Assembly: GCF_009299505.1 (NCBI RefSeq)
Contig: NZ_WBSM01000008.1
Location: 62,001-126,000, forward strand
Direction: 5' to 3'
Length of the DNA stretch: 64,000 bases
From: Bifidobacterium ramosum
GTDB taxonomy: Bacteria; Actinomycetota; Actinomycetes; Actinomycetales; Bifidobacteriaceae
A model generated the notes under the pieces. It worked only from the letters and a program-made list of their open reading frames with translations. It was not told the origin of the DNA and did no database searches. The stretch's first letter is position 1, and the number at the start of each line of letters is the position of its first letter. The position numbers were made by a program, and so were the translations under genes. This document shows positions 55,436 through 64,000 of this stretch, one piece after another.

Positions 55436-56443
55436 CTATCGCGCGAGCAGACGGCGCCCATAGTCGAGGACGATGCCGTCGAGCAGCCCGTGTTCGCTGG
55501 AGACGAACGTGTCGATGGCCTCGCCGTGGTCGGCTTCGGCGGCCGCCGACACCTTGGCGAGCACGCGGTTCCACACCAGCGCGCCGCCGCCGACGACGTC
55601 GATGCGCCCGGGGTGGATGGTCTTGTATTCGCGCCGTTCCGCGCGCGTCATGCGCAGGAACCGGTCGTCGACGGCGTAGGCGTCCGCGTAGCTCAGCCGC
55701 ACTCCGTCCACGGCGCGGTGGTCGTATTCCTTGAGTCCCAGAGCAAGGGCGGTCATGGTGGTGACGGTGCCCGACACGCCGATGATCGTGCGCGTCCTGC
55801 CGGCCGGCACCGTGCGGAACGCCTCGTCGATGTGCGCGTCGATGTCGGCGACGGCCGCGTCGATCTCGGCCTGCGTGGGCGGATCGGTGTGCAGGTGCCG
55901 TTCGGTCATGCGCACCGATCCGATGTTCATGGAATACGCGGCCTCGACGCGCGTGTCGGGCGCGTGCACGCCGTCGCCGCCGAGCACGAGTTCGGTGGAG
56001 CCGCCGCCGAGGTCGACCACCAGATATGGCGCGGCGAGGTCGTGGCGCGGCACGACGCTGGTGGCACCGAGGAAGCTCAGGTCGGCCTCTTCGGTGCCGG
56101 GGATGACTTCGGGGCGCACGCCGAGGATCTGCTCGATCCCGTCCTCGAACTCCTCGCGGTTGGCGGCGTCGCGCGTGGCGGACGTGGCGACGAACCGCAG
56201 GCCGTCCACCGGATGCTCGGCGAGGATGCCGGCGAACTCGCGGGCCGCCGCGTAGGCGCGCTCCAGCGCCTCGTCGGCGAACCGGTGCGTCTTGTCGACG
56301 TCCTGGCCGAGCCGGATCACGCGCAGCGTGCGCGGCACGATGTCGTGCATGCCGTCCGCGTCGACGCGGGCGATCTTCAGTCGGATCGAATTGGTGCCGC
56401 AGTCGATGCCGGCCACGGTCACCGCACGTTTGTCGTCGCTCAT
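55436..56443 (-). CDS. ppx: Ppx/GppA phosphatase family protein
   Basis: 335 residues. An actin-like ATPase fold with phosphate loops GIDCGTNSIRLKIA near residue 12 and VVDLGGGSTELVLG near 145. These enzymes hydrolyse exopolyphosphate or the pppGpp 5'-phosphate. The protein is short, with only the catalytic half of the E. coli enzyme, as in other actinobacterial Ppx2/Ppx1. GGGGAG precedes the start. It follows the conserved eno-ftsB-DUF501 block. Confidence 0.92.
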   Translation of the reverse strand: MSDDKRAVTVAGIDCGTNSIRLKIARVDADGMHDIVPRTLRVIRLGQDVDKTHRFADEALERAYAAAREFAGILAEHPVDGLRFVATSATRDAANREEFEDGIEQILGVRPEVIPGTEEADLSFLGATSVVPRHDLAAPYLVVDLGGGSTELVLGGDGVHAPDTRVEAAYSMNIGSVRMTERHLHTDPPTQAEIDAAVADIDAHIDEAFRTVPAGRTRTIIGVSGTVTTMTALALGLKEYDHRAVDGVRLSYADAYAVDDRFLRMTRAERREYKTIHPGRIDVVGGGALVWNRVLAKVSAAAEADHGEAIDTFVSSEHGLLDGIVLDYGRRLLAR

Positions 56444-56490
56444 GGCAATCACTCCCCTTGCCTGTGGTATCTTTCGCCGCCTGTCGCCGG

Positions 56491-57138
56491 TCACTCGCCG
56501 TCCACCGTGCACCGGCACACGGACGGGCTGAATTCGCCGGCGATGCGCGCCAGCGTCAGGTCGCCGATCGGGTTGGCGCCCTCGCCCATCACCAAGGTCT
56601 GCGCGAGCAGCGCGTGGAGGCATTTGACGCGCACGGGCATGCCGCCGGCGCTGGTGCCGGCGATGTGCTCCTCGCCGTCGCCGAGCCGCACGGCGAGTTC
56701 GTGGCGGAACGCCAGGTACAGCAGGTGGGCGCGCTCGTAGGCGGCGCGCACGTCGGCGTCCGAGGCCAGCAGCTCGTTGTACTCGCGCATCACGCCGTCG
56801 GCCTCGACGTGGGACACGGCCTTGACGGCCTCCGGGCCGGTCAGGTAGCACGTGGTCGGGAACGGGACGCCGCCCGGCAGCACCGGACGCGTGACCACGG
56901 CGAGCGGGCGGCCGCAGACGCACCGCGCACCGACCGCGACCATGCCGCGCGGGTAGCGACCGAGCTGCCGTTCGACGATCGCGATGTCGTCGTCGGTCGC
57001 CGGGTATTCCAGACACCGGTCGACCAGCCGTCTGGCCTGATCGATGATCGTCTGGTCGATGGCCTGCGTCCCGCTGGTCTCCGTGGCCGGTCGCCGGACC
57101 TGCTCGGCCGTTGCCGTGGGCGTCTCCTGCTGTGTCAC
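56491..57138 (-). CDS. DUF501 family protein
   Basis: 215 residues. The central IVERQLGRYPRGMVAVGARC and CGRPLAVVTRPVLPGGVPFPTTCYL, and the end GTSAGGMPVRVKCLHALLAQTLV, are typical of the DUF501 family found between ftsB and ppx in actinobacteria. Function is unknown. It overlaps the ftsB gene by four bases (ATGA), so it is translated with it. Confidence 0.85.
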   Translation of the reverse strand: MTQQETPTATAEQVRRPATETSGTQAIDQTIIDQARRLVDRCLEYPATDDDIAIVERQLGRYPRGMVAVGARCVCGRPLAVVTRPVLPGGVPFPTTCYLTGPEAVKAVSHVEADGVMREYNELLASDADVRAAYERAHLLYLAFRHELAVRLGDGEEHIAGTSAGGMPVRVKCLHALLAQTLVMGEGANPIGDLTLARIAGEFSPSVCRCTVDGE

Positions 57139-57833
57139 TGCTGATCCTCCGTGCTGTCGGCGCCGTCGGCGCCATTGGTCGTGGACGTGGACGCGTCGTC
57201 GTTGTCCTTGGACGAGTTCGACGAGCTCGTATCGTTGTCGCCGTCCGCCTTTTCGAACGAATATGCCAGCTCACTGTACCAAGGCAACGCCTTTTTGTCA
57301 TCGCCGGCCGTGGCTTCGCCGTCGGCCGAGTCGGTTGTGGAGCCGGTGACGGCTTCGGGATGTTCGACATGCACGACCTGCTCCCCCGGGAACACGAAGC
57401 CGAGTTTCTCGCGCGCCTGCGCGGCGACGTACGCCTTGTCGTTCCAGCGGGCGATGCTGTTCTCGAGTTCCCGCTTCTGCGCGATCAGCGAGGCCTCCTC
57501 GCGTTTGAGCCCGTTGAGTTCGGACAGGTTGATCGCGTACGTGTAGAACGTGGACAGCAGTTGGATGGAGCCGAGCGCGACGATGAACAGCGCGATGAAG
57601 AAGACGATCGGCCCGCTGCTGCGCGTGCGGGCCTTCGTGGTGCGGGCGGAGCCGCGCGCGGATGCCGACGGGCGGCGCGGGGCGGCGGTCTTGGATGCCG
57701 ACCGCGACGCCGACGAACGGTCCGCGGCATGCCGGTCCGATGCCCTGTCGCGCGCAGCGCGCGACGTGTGCGTCATACGGTTGCGTTTGCCGCCGGTTCC
57801 CGTCGATGTTCCCTTGCCTGATCGTACGCCCAT
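57135..57833 (-). CDS. ftsB: Septum formation initiator (FtsB/DivIC family)
   Basis: About 232 residues. A Ser/Arg/Ala-rich cytoplasmic N-terminus, one membrane segment (about 76-95, GPIVFFIALFIVALGSIQLL), then a coiled coil (LNGLKREEASLIAQKRELENSI) and the FtsB-type RWNDKAYVAAQAREKLGFVFPGE. The C-terminus is Asp/Ser/Thr-rich. It scaffolds the divisome with FtsL and FtsQ. The ATG at 57833 lies right after the eno terminator and lacks an RBS; a later ATG at 57776 is possible. Confidence 0.85.
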   Translation of the reverse strand: MGVRSGKGTSTGTGGKRNRMTHTSRAARDRASDRHAADRSSASRSASKTAAPRRPSASARGSARTTKARTRSSGPIVFFIALFIVALGSIQLLSTFYTYAINLSELNGLKREEASLIAQKRELENSIARWNDKAYVAAQAREKLGFVFPGEQVVHVEHPEAVTGSTTDSADGEATAGDDKKALPWYSELAYSFEKADGDNDTSSSNSSKDNDDASTSTTNGADGADSTEDQQ

Positions 57834-57847
57834 AGGCAATAAAAATA

Positions 57848-57878
57848 CCCGCCGCATTCGACGGACGAATGCGGCGGG
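57848..57878 (-). terminator. eno terminator
   Basis: CCCGCCGCATTCG pairs with CGAATGCGGCGGG (57848-57860 and 57866-57878), followed on the minus strand by TATTTTTATT. It is a strong intrinsic terminator 58 bp after eno. Confidence 0.9.
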
Positions 57879-57936
57879 CGATGATCGCTACGCGATGGTC
57901 ACGACACGCGACGCGTCATGGCCTCGCGATGCCGAC

Positions 57937-59271
<1,335 letters not shown>

Positions 59272-59274
59272 TTA

Positions 59275-59304
59275 AGAATACCGGGATTGATGGACGACGC
59301 GCAA
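59275..59304 (-). promoter_or_regulatory. eno promoter
   Basis: On the minus strand TTGCGC (59299-59304) and TATTCT (59275-59280) are spaced by 18 bp. The leader to the GTG start is about 32 bp. Confidence 0.6.
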
Positions 59305-59321
59305 GATCGCGCGACACGAAT

Positions 59322-59337
59322 ATGTGAGCGCTCACAT
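59322..59337. promoter_or_regulatory. LacI-family operator upstream of eno
   Basis: Perfect 16-bp palindrome ATGTGAGCGCTCACAT, centred 52 bp upstream of the eno -10. It shares the 14-bp core TGTGAGCGCTCACA with the site before pyk. Position suggests activation. The rest of 59236-59476 shows nothing else. Confidence 0.75.
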
Positions 59338-59476
59338 CATTGGCGTGCCGCCATCCTGCCGGCCATCCGCCATTCACGTCCCGTTCATGTTCGCCGTCCG
59401 TGCGCCGCCGTGCGCCTACGTTTCACACCGCGCGGACTACGTCATCCGCAAGTCTCGCCCGGTCGCACGGACCACG

Positions 59477-60046
59477 TCACAGGATCTGTTCCATGCCGAT
59501 CTTATACGGCGTCAGTCCCATCCGCTCGTAGAACGCCTGCGCGCCCGGATTGCACGACCACACGTTGAGCGTCACGTTGTAGCAGCCGGAGTCTCGCGCG
59601 ACATCGAGCACATGCCAGTACAGCGCGGTGCCGACGTGCCGGCCGCGGGCCGCCTCGTCCACGCAGATGTCGTCGATGTACAGCGTCGTGATGTCGGTGA
59701 GGATATGGCTGTGCTCATGCCGCTCGAAGATGCAGAACGCGTAGCCGTACAGCGTCGCGTCGTCGGCGGCGAACATGCCGAACACCGGGGTGTCGTCATT
59801 GGCGAGGATGCTGGCCAGTTCGTCGTCCGTGTACTTGGTGACGCCGGTGTTGAACAGGTCCGGGCGGCCACGGTGGTGGACCTCCAGCACCTCGCGCAGC
59901 AGCCTGTGCAGCTGCGGGATGTCGCGCGGCTCGGCGCGGCGGATGTGCATGCCGGCCGCGACTGGCCGCGGCTCGACGTTTCCGCCGTTGTCGCCGGCTT
60001 CGTTGATCTCGTCGGTCTCGTTGATCGCATCGGGTTCGTTGCTCAT
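59477..60046 (-). CDS. GNAT family N-acetyltransferase
   Basis: 189 residues. After about 30 acidic residues, a GNAT domain begins IRRAEPRDIPQLHRLLREV; the acetyl-CoA loop is VDEAARGRHVGTALYWHVL, and the end NVWSCNPGAQAFYERMGL is typical. The acceptor is unknown. It is transcribed toward eno from a start that lies 114 bp from the divergent lipoprotein gene. Confidence 0.88.
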   Translation of the reverse strand: MSNEPDAINETDEINEAGDNGGNVEPRPVAAGMHIRRAEPRDIPQLHRLLREVLEVHHRGRPDLFNTGVTKYTDDELASILANDDTPVFGMFAADDATLYGYAFCIFERHEHSHILTDITTLYIDDICVDEAARGRHVGTALYWHVLDVARDSGCYNVTLNVWSCNPGAQAFYERMGLTPYKIGMEQIL

Positions 60047-60159
60047 AACCGTCCAGTGTAATGCGTGGCATTACGGACGCTCGCCCCGGCACCGTGGTCG
60101 GCGGACAATGGAAGACAGGAAGGGACCCATACCGGGTTCCGCGGGACGAAGGAGTCGTC

Positions 60160-61212
60160 ATGAACAACCTCACCGCACGTTCGTCGCATATCGTCCGTAC
60201 CATCGCCGCACTGACCGTGACGCTGCTGTGCGCCGGGCTTGCCGGCTGCGGCACGCCGTCCGCCACACCGTCGCGGACCGGCACGGCCACCGGCACCGCA
60301 TGCCAGGGCCGCGATTCGCAGGCGCAATACGACTGGCCGTGGTACGACTCGATCGAGGACCTGACGGCGTCGTCCGACCGGATCGTCTACGCACGCATCA
60401 CCTCATGCACCCAGCCACCCAAGCAGGACACCGGCTATGACACCACGATCACGGCCGAAGTGCTCGGCGCCGTCAACGGCAATGACGAGGACTCCACGGA
60501 CGGGCTGCCGCAATCCGGAGACGTCATCAGCATGCACGGCTATACCGCCTCCGGCTCCGACGCAGGCAAGCTCGCCGTCGGCGGCGAGTACGTGTTCTTC
60601 CTCTCCTATCACGACGGCACGTACGCACAGCTGACGCCCGCGCTCAGCACGTTCGAGGTGAAGGACGCCAACCGGAACACGCCGACGAACATCCGCAACG
60701 CGGACGGATCGTTCCCGCTGTCCGCAGCGATCGCCGTCAAGCTCGGCGTCGCGGATGAGCACAAATTGACCGTGTCCGAGCCGGTCAGCGACGACGACGT
60801 CAGACGCATGGCCGCCGTCAACCGGGCGGTCGGATTCGACGACGACATGATGCACGACGACGATGCCGATGTGGTCAATTCGTCGAAGGCGTCGTGGTGG
60901 TCGACGGCCACCGTGGACCAGGACGGCAACGCCGTGCCGCCGGCCGCGACCGCCACCATGTCGCTGGCCCCGGTGCCGGTCGGCAAGTACCGGCTGACGA
61001 TGGTCTGCTCCGGCACCGGCAGCTTCGACGCCGAACTGACCATCGACGAAGCACACACGCAGCACCGGACGATCAGCTGCACGCCGGACGGCGTGGCGAG
61101 CGGCGTCATCGACATGACCGTCGCCGACGCCGGCGAGAAGAGCTGGATTCGCTTCACACCGACCGACAGCACCAAGGCGGCCGGCGGATTCCGGTTCGAC
61201 AAGGTCGGCTGA
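60160..61212 (+). CDS. Lipoprotein of unknown function
   Basis: 350 residues. The signal peptide ends in the lipobox LAGC (Cys30). The mature part contains DRIVYARITSC, GEYVFFLSYHDGTY and a C-terminal beta-rich block (GKYRLTMVCSGTGSFDAELTI) with paired Cys. I do not recognise a family. AAGGAG eight bases upstream supports the ATG at 60160. It is a single gene ended by a strong terminator. Confidence 0.78.
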   Translation: MNNLTARSSHIVRTIAALTVTLLCAGLAGCGTPSATPSRTGTATGTACQGRDSQAQYDWPWYDSIEDLTASSDRIVYARITSCTQPPKQDTGYDTTITAEVLGAVNGNDEDSTDGLPQSGDVISMHGYTASGSDAGKLAVGGEYVFFLSYHDGTYAQLTPALSTFEVKDANRNTPTNIRNADGSFPLSAAIAVKLGVADEHKLTVSEPVSDDDVRRMAAVNRAVGFDDDMMHDDDADVVNSSKASWWSTATVDQDGNAVPPAATATMSLAPVPVGKYRLTMVCSGTGSFDAELTIDEAHTQHRTISCTPDGVASGVIDMTVADAGEKSWIRFTPTDSTKAAGGFRFDKVG

Positions 61213-61230
61213 CAGCTGAGCGCATACGAC

Positions 61231-61267
61231 GAAAGGGCCGCCTCCCCTATCGAGAGACGGCCCTTTC
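61231..61267. terminator. Terminator between the lipoprotein genes
   Basis: GAAAGGGCCG pairs with CGGCCCTTTC (61231-61240 and 61258-61267) between convergent genes. It probably serves both directions. Confidence 0.8.
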
Positions 61268-61300
61268 GCATGGGTCATGACGACGACCGACGCCGGCGCG

Positions 61301-61876
61301 TCAGTCGATTTCCATCACATAATCCCACCCCGCGGCGGAGTTGCCACCGTCAGGACGGAACCGCAGCAGGCCTTCGCCGCTCGGTGCCGTGGTGCGCAGC
61401 TCGACCTTCACCTGCTGCCCCGGAGCAAGCTCCTTGGGCAGGGCCGGCGACGGGATGAGCACATGAGTGGCGCCGCCGTTGTCGAGCACGTCGAAGACGC
61501 TCTTCGACAGCGAGACCGTGGCGCCGCCCTGTTTCGCGGTGTTGGTGATGGTGGCGGTGAACGTCGCCGGAACCGCGTCGTCGCTCACCTTGCCGGTGCT
61601 CGGATAGGACGGGCCGTCGATGTCGATGCGCACCTCGCCCTTGTCCTTGCCCATCGAAACGTTCACCGGGCTGCCCGGGAATGACAGCGCTGGATTGCCG
61701 ACGCTGCCGTTCGCGATCGACGAGTTTCCGCTGTATTTGGCGAGGTAGCCGGGCATGCTGCCGATGCTGTCGGCCACCGACGTGGATGACGGGGTGGAGC
61801 CGCATGCGGCCAGCATGCTCACGACGGCGATCGCACCGAGTGTCAGTCCGACTGTCTTACGGATTGCGTTGCGCAT
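61301..61876 (-). CDS. Lipoprotein of unknown function
   Basis: 191 residues. Lipobox MLAAC (Cys25), then a Ser/Gly-rich spacer and an immunoglobulin-like beta region (NVSMGKDKGEVRIDIDGP, FTATITNTAKQGGATVSL). Seven bp separate it from the phosphoesterase gene on the same strand, so the two are likely co-transcribed and may act together at the surface. Confidence 0.75.
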   Translation of the reverse strand: MRNAIRKTVGLTLGAIAVVSMLAACGSTPSSTSVADSIGSMPGYLAKYSGNSSIANGSVGNPALSFPGSPVNVSMGKDKGEVRIDIDGPSYPSTGKVSDDAVPATFTATITNTAKQGGATVSLSKSVFDVLDNGGATHVLIPSPALPKELAPGQQVKVELRTTAPSGEGLLRFRPDGGNSAAGWDYVMEID

Positions 61877-61882
61877 GGTCGA

Positions 61883-64000
61883 TCACGCCTCGTGCTGACG
61901 GCGACGCATGAACATCACCAGACCGGCGGCGAACAGGACCGCTGCGAGCGCGACGAATCCGGCCACGGCGACGCCGGTGCTGGACAGCGGCTTCGTGTTC
62001 TGCGAAGCGTTGTTCGCCTGGGCGTTGGACTTGGGCTGGGTGGCGTTGGACTTGTTCTGGCTGTTGGTCTTGCCAATGTTCTGTTGGCTGCCGTTAGCGT
62101 TGTTCTGGGTGTTGCCGTTCTGGCTTCCACCGTTCTGGCCATTGTTGTTCTGACCGTTGTTGCCGGGGTTCGCGTTGTTGCCGGTCTGATGGCCATCGTT
62201 GCCGTTGGTCGCGGCGGCGGTGAACACGTCGGAACCGAACGGGGCGAGGCCGGCCTGCGCGGCGAAGCCGAGGTGGCCCTGGCCGTCAAGGCCGCCGCTG
62301 ACCGTGCCGGCGGTCAGCTTGCGGTTGTCGTTGCCCTTCGAGACCTGGAAGATGTCCTCCATCGTGCGCAGCCACGAATAGTGGTTGTAGTACTTGGAGA
62401 CCACGGTGCCGGGCTTGATGAGCGGGGAGATGAGCACGGAGCCGGTGTCGCCGCCGCCGGGGGTGGCGTCCTGCGCGTCGAACGTGGACAGCGGGGTCTC
62501 GCCGTCGTTGAGGTGGCCCGGGATGCCGGTCGCAGACAGCGTGACCTCGGTGACGTCGCCGGTCGTCTTCAGCGGGTTGCCCTGCATGTCGACGATCTTG
62601 AAGGAGGCGCTGGTGACCGGGTCCTTGCTGGTGGCGACCATGTTCGGGCCTTCGTTGACGACGGAGCCGACGTAGGCGCCGTCCGGGATGCCTTCGCCGG
62701 TGACCTTGCGGCCGATGTCGGTGACGCTCACCGAACCCTGGATCGTGTCGGTGCCGGCCTTGGCGGTCGCGTCGAGATCCTCGGCCTCGGAGAAGCCGGA
62801 GCCGGTGTTGCGGGCGCCGGGCACGCAATTGCTCTTGTCGGCGTTCACGAGATCCGCATCCTGCGGGTCATCGCAGGACGGCGGACGGGTGATGTAGCCG
62901 TTGTCGCCGGAGCCCGGGTACAGCTGGTTGCCGTTCTTGTCCGTGGCAAGCGGCGTGTTCGGACCCTCAGGCTCCCAGTTGACGTCCTGACCGTTGATGT
63001 TCTGACCGGCGAGGTCGGCGTTGATGTAGTTCTTGGCCATCGGACCGGCCTGCGGGAACGTGCCGGCGGAGTACTGCTTGTACCCCTCCTGGAAGTCCTT
63101 CATGGTCGGTGCGGCGTACTGGTACTTCTCGTTGGCCTTCGCGTCGTTGGCGACCTTCGTGTCGTCGGTCGCGTTGTTGAACGACATGCCGTAGAACGGC
63201 GGGTTCGCTTCATCGAACGTGATGTCGATCAGGCCGCCGTCCTTGAACGCCGCGGAGCGTTCGATCAGCGGGATGTAGTAGCGCAGCCACAGGTCGGCCG
63301 CGTACAGGCCGCCGGTGTGGTTCTTCGGCGCGGTGTCGAGAGGAAGGTTGTAGTTCGGGTTGAGGTTGTCGTCGAACAGGCCGGACAGGTTGTTGCCCTT
63401 GCAGACGGCGTCATGCGCGTCGGAGCAGTTGTTCGGCGTGATCCAGTTGAACGCCGGCACCTGATCGGCCGGCTTCTTGAGATCGGCGATCAGGCCGTAG
63501 GTCTGGTCGTCAAGGTTGGCGATGTGGTTCTTGTCGGTCATCGTGCCGCCGTTGGCCGGCTTGGTCAGCGAATCGGTGCCGGTGTTGTCGTCGCCGGTGA
63601 TCGCGTGGAACCACGGGAACGGGAAGTGCTTGGCGACATACTGGTCGTTCTCCTGCGCTCCGGTGAACGAGGTGATGCCGGCCTGCTTGTCCTCGTCGCT
63701 CGGCTTCATCACCTTCGGGTTGGTGGTCGGGTTGTTCTCGCGCTTGCCCGGAGCGCCGCCGAGGCCGTCCTCACGGCCGGGCTGGTTGCCGAGATCCTGC
63801 GCGTAGCCCTTCCACGTCAGGCCGGCGGCATCGAGCTGGTTGAACAGCGTCGGCGCGTCCTTCGGCAGCGTGCAGCCGTTCTCGCCGTTCGCCGCGTTCG
63901 GGCCGGCCGGGGACTTCACCTGGCCGTAGTTGTCATTCTGGTCGAACGCCGTCTTGCCGGTGTGCTCGGTGATGATGTCGGAGTTCTTGCCGAAGTCGAA
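61883..64000 (-). CDS. Surface-anchored phosphoesterase family protein, N-terminus cut
   Basis: At least 705 residues; the gene continues past the right edge. Acid phosphatase/phospholipase C-like (PF04185-type) features are LIDITFDEANPPFYG and the YNHYSWLRTMEDIFQVS segment near the C-terminal part of the domain. A long insertion with beta-like repeats (about 380-470) precedes the second motif. The tail is Asn/Gln/Gly-rich, then KPLSSTG, a hydrophobic span (VAVAGFVALAAVLFAAGLVMF) and RRRQHEA. LSSTG stands where LPxTG would be, so sortase anchoring is possible but not certain. Confidence 0.82.
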   Translation of the reverse strand, partial: FDFGKNSDIITEHTGKTAFDQNDNYGQVKSPAGPNAANGENGCTLPKDAPTLFNQLDAAGLTWKGYAQDLGNQPGREDGLGGAPGKRENNPTTNPKVMKPSDEDKQAGITSFTGAQENDQYVAKHFPFPWFHAITGDDNTGTDSLTKPANGGTMTDKNHIANLDDQTYGLIADLKKPADQVPAFNWITPNNCSDAHDAVCKGNNLSGLFDDNLNPNYNLPLDTAPKNHTGGLYAADLWLRYYIPLIERSAAFKDGGLIDITFDEANPPFYGMSFNNATDDTKVANDAKANEKYQYAAPTMKDFQEGYKQYSAGTFPQAGPMAKNYINADLAGQNINGQDVNWEPEGPNTPLATDKNGNQLYPGSGDNGYITRPPSCDDPQDADLVNADKSNCVPGARNTGSGFSEAEDLDATAKAGTDTIQGSVSVTDIGRKVTGEGIPDGAYVGSVVNEGPNMVATSKDPVTSASFKIVDMQGNPLKTTGDVTEVTLSATGIPGHLNDGETPLSTFDAQDATPGGGDTGSVLISPLIKPGTVVSKYYNHYSWLRTMEDIFQVSKGNDNRKLTAGTVSGGLDGQGHLGFAAQAGLAPFGSDVFTAAATNGNDGHQTGNNANPGNNGQNNNGQNGGSQNGNTQNNANGSQQNIGKTNSQNKSNATQPKSNAQANNASQNTKPLSSTGVAVAGFVALAAVLFAAGLVMFMRRRQHEA

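Overview
The window is a 64 kb, GC-rich chromosomal segment of a Bifidobacterium. Evidence for this is the acetate branch pta-ackA at the left edge, glycogen genes glgX and glgB, two WhiB regulators, CarD, PdtaS/PdtaR, typical actinobacterial gene neighbourhoods, and several families of intergenic palindromes. No prophage, insertion sequence, rRNA operon or CRISPR array is visible. The window cuts a gene at each end (pta at the left, a surface phosphoesterase at the right).

Layout. 1-6.3 kb: end of pta, ackA, aroA, an orphan PPM-type phosphatase, a DJ-1/PfpI protein and two small membrane-anchored proteins. 6.5-10 kb: an accessory-looking stretch with a lactate dehydrogenase, two paralogous GNAT acetyltransferases (one internally deleted), a P-loop kinase-like protein, a DUF1304 protein, tRNA-Leu(GAG) and tRNA-Pro(TGG). 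10-20 kb: a membrane protein, glgX, a Nudix hydrolase, a Nif3-like protein, polA overlapping pdtaR, and a short tRNA read as Leu(CAA). 20-29 kb: Nudix, pyk, terC, uvrB, coaE, rpsA and folD, a housekeeping cluster that matches the mycobacterial pyk-pdtaR-polA-rpsA-coaE-uvrB neighbourhood. 28.8-32 kb: a metal (probably zinc) ABC transporter with a Zur-like box. 32-33.7 kb: a nuclease-like gene (AbiEi-like plus PD-(D/E)xK-like) enclosed by palindromic repeats whose outermost units are inverted copies of each other. 33.7-41.5 kb: ispF, carD, glgB, an OmpR-type two-component system, comF, a HAD phosphatase and a metallopeptidase-like protein. 41.5-52.5 kb: a cell-envelope and regulation block (DUF5719 protein, large glycosyltransferase, whiB2, LytR-CpsA-Psr protein, FtsK-like ATPase, whiB1, pdtaS). 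52.5-64 kb: a hemolysin III protein, greA, FKBP, tRNA-Leu(TAA), ppx-DUF501-ftsB-eno, an acetyltransferase, two lipoproteins and the surface phosphoesterase.

How the parts work together. pyk, eno, pta and ackA form the ATP-yielding end of the bifid shunt, and ldh the lactate branch. pyk and eno share the same 16-bp LacI-family palindrome at the same distance from their predicted -10 boxes, so they are probably co-regulated by one sugar-responsive regulator. glgX and glgB handle glycogen. The sensor PdtaS and its ANTAR partner PdtaR are both here but 32 kb apart. WhiB2, the LCP protein, the glycosyltransferase and the DUF5719 protein suggest coordinated envelope assembly and division. The least explained structures are the palindrome-flanked nuclease locus at 32.1-33.6 kb and a set of long covarying hairpins at 2.0, 4.4 and 10.1 kb.
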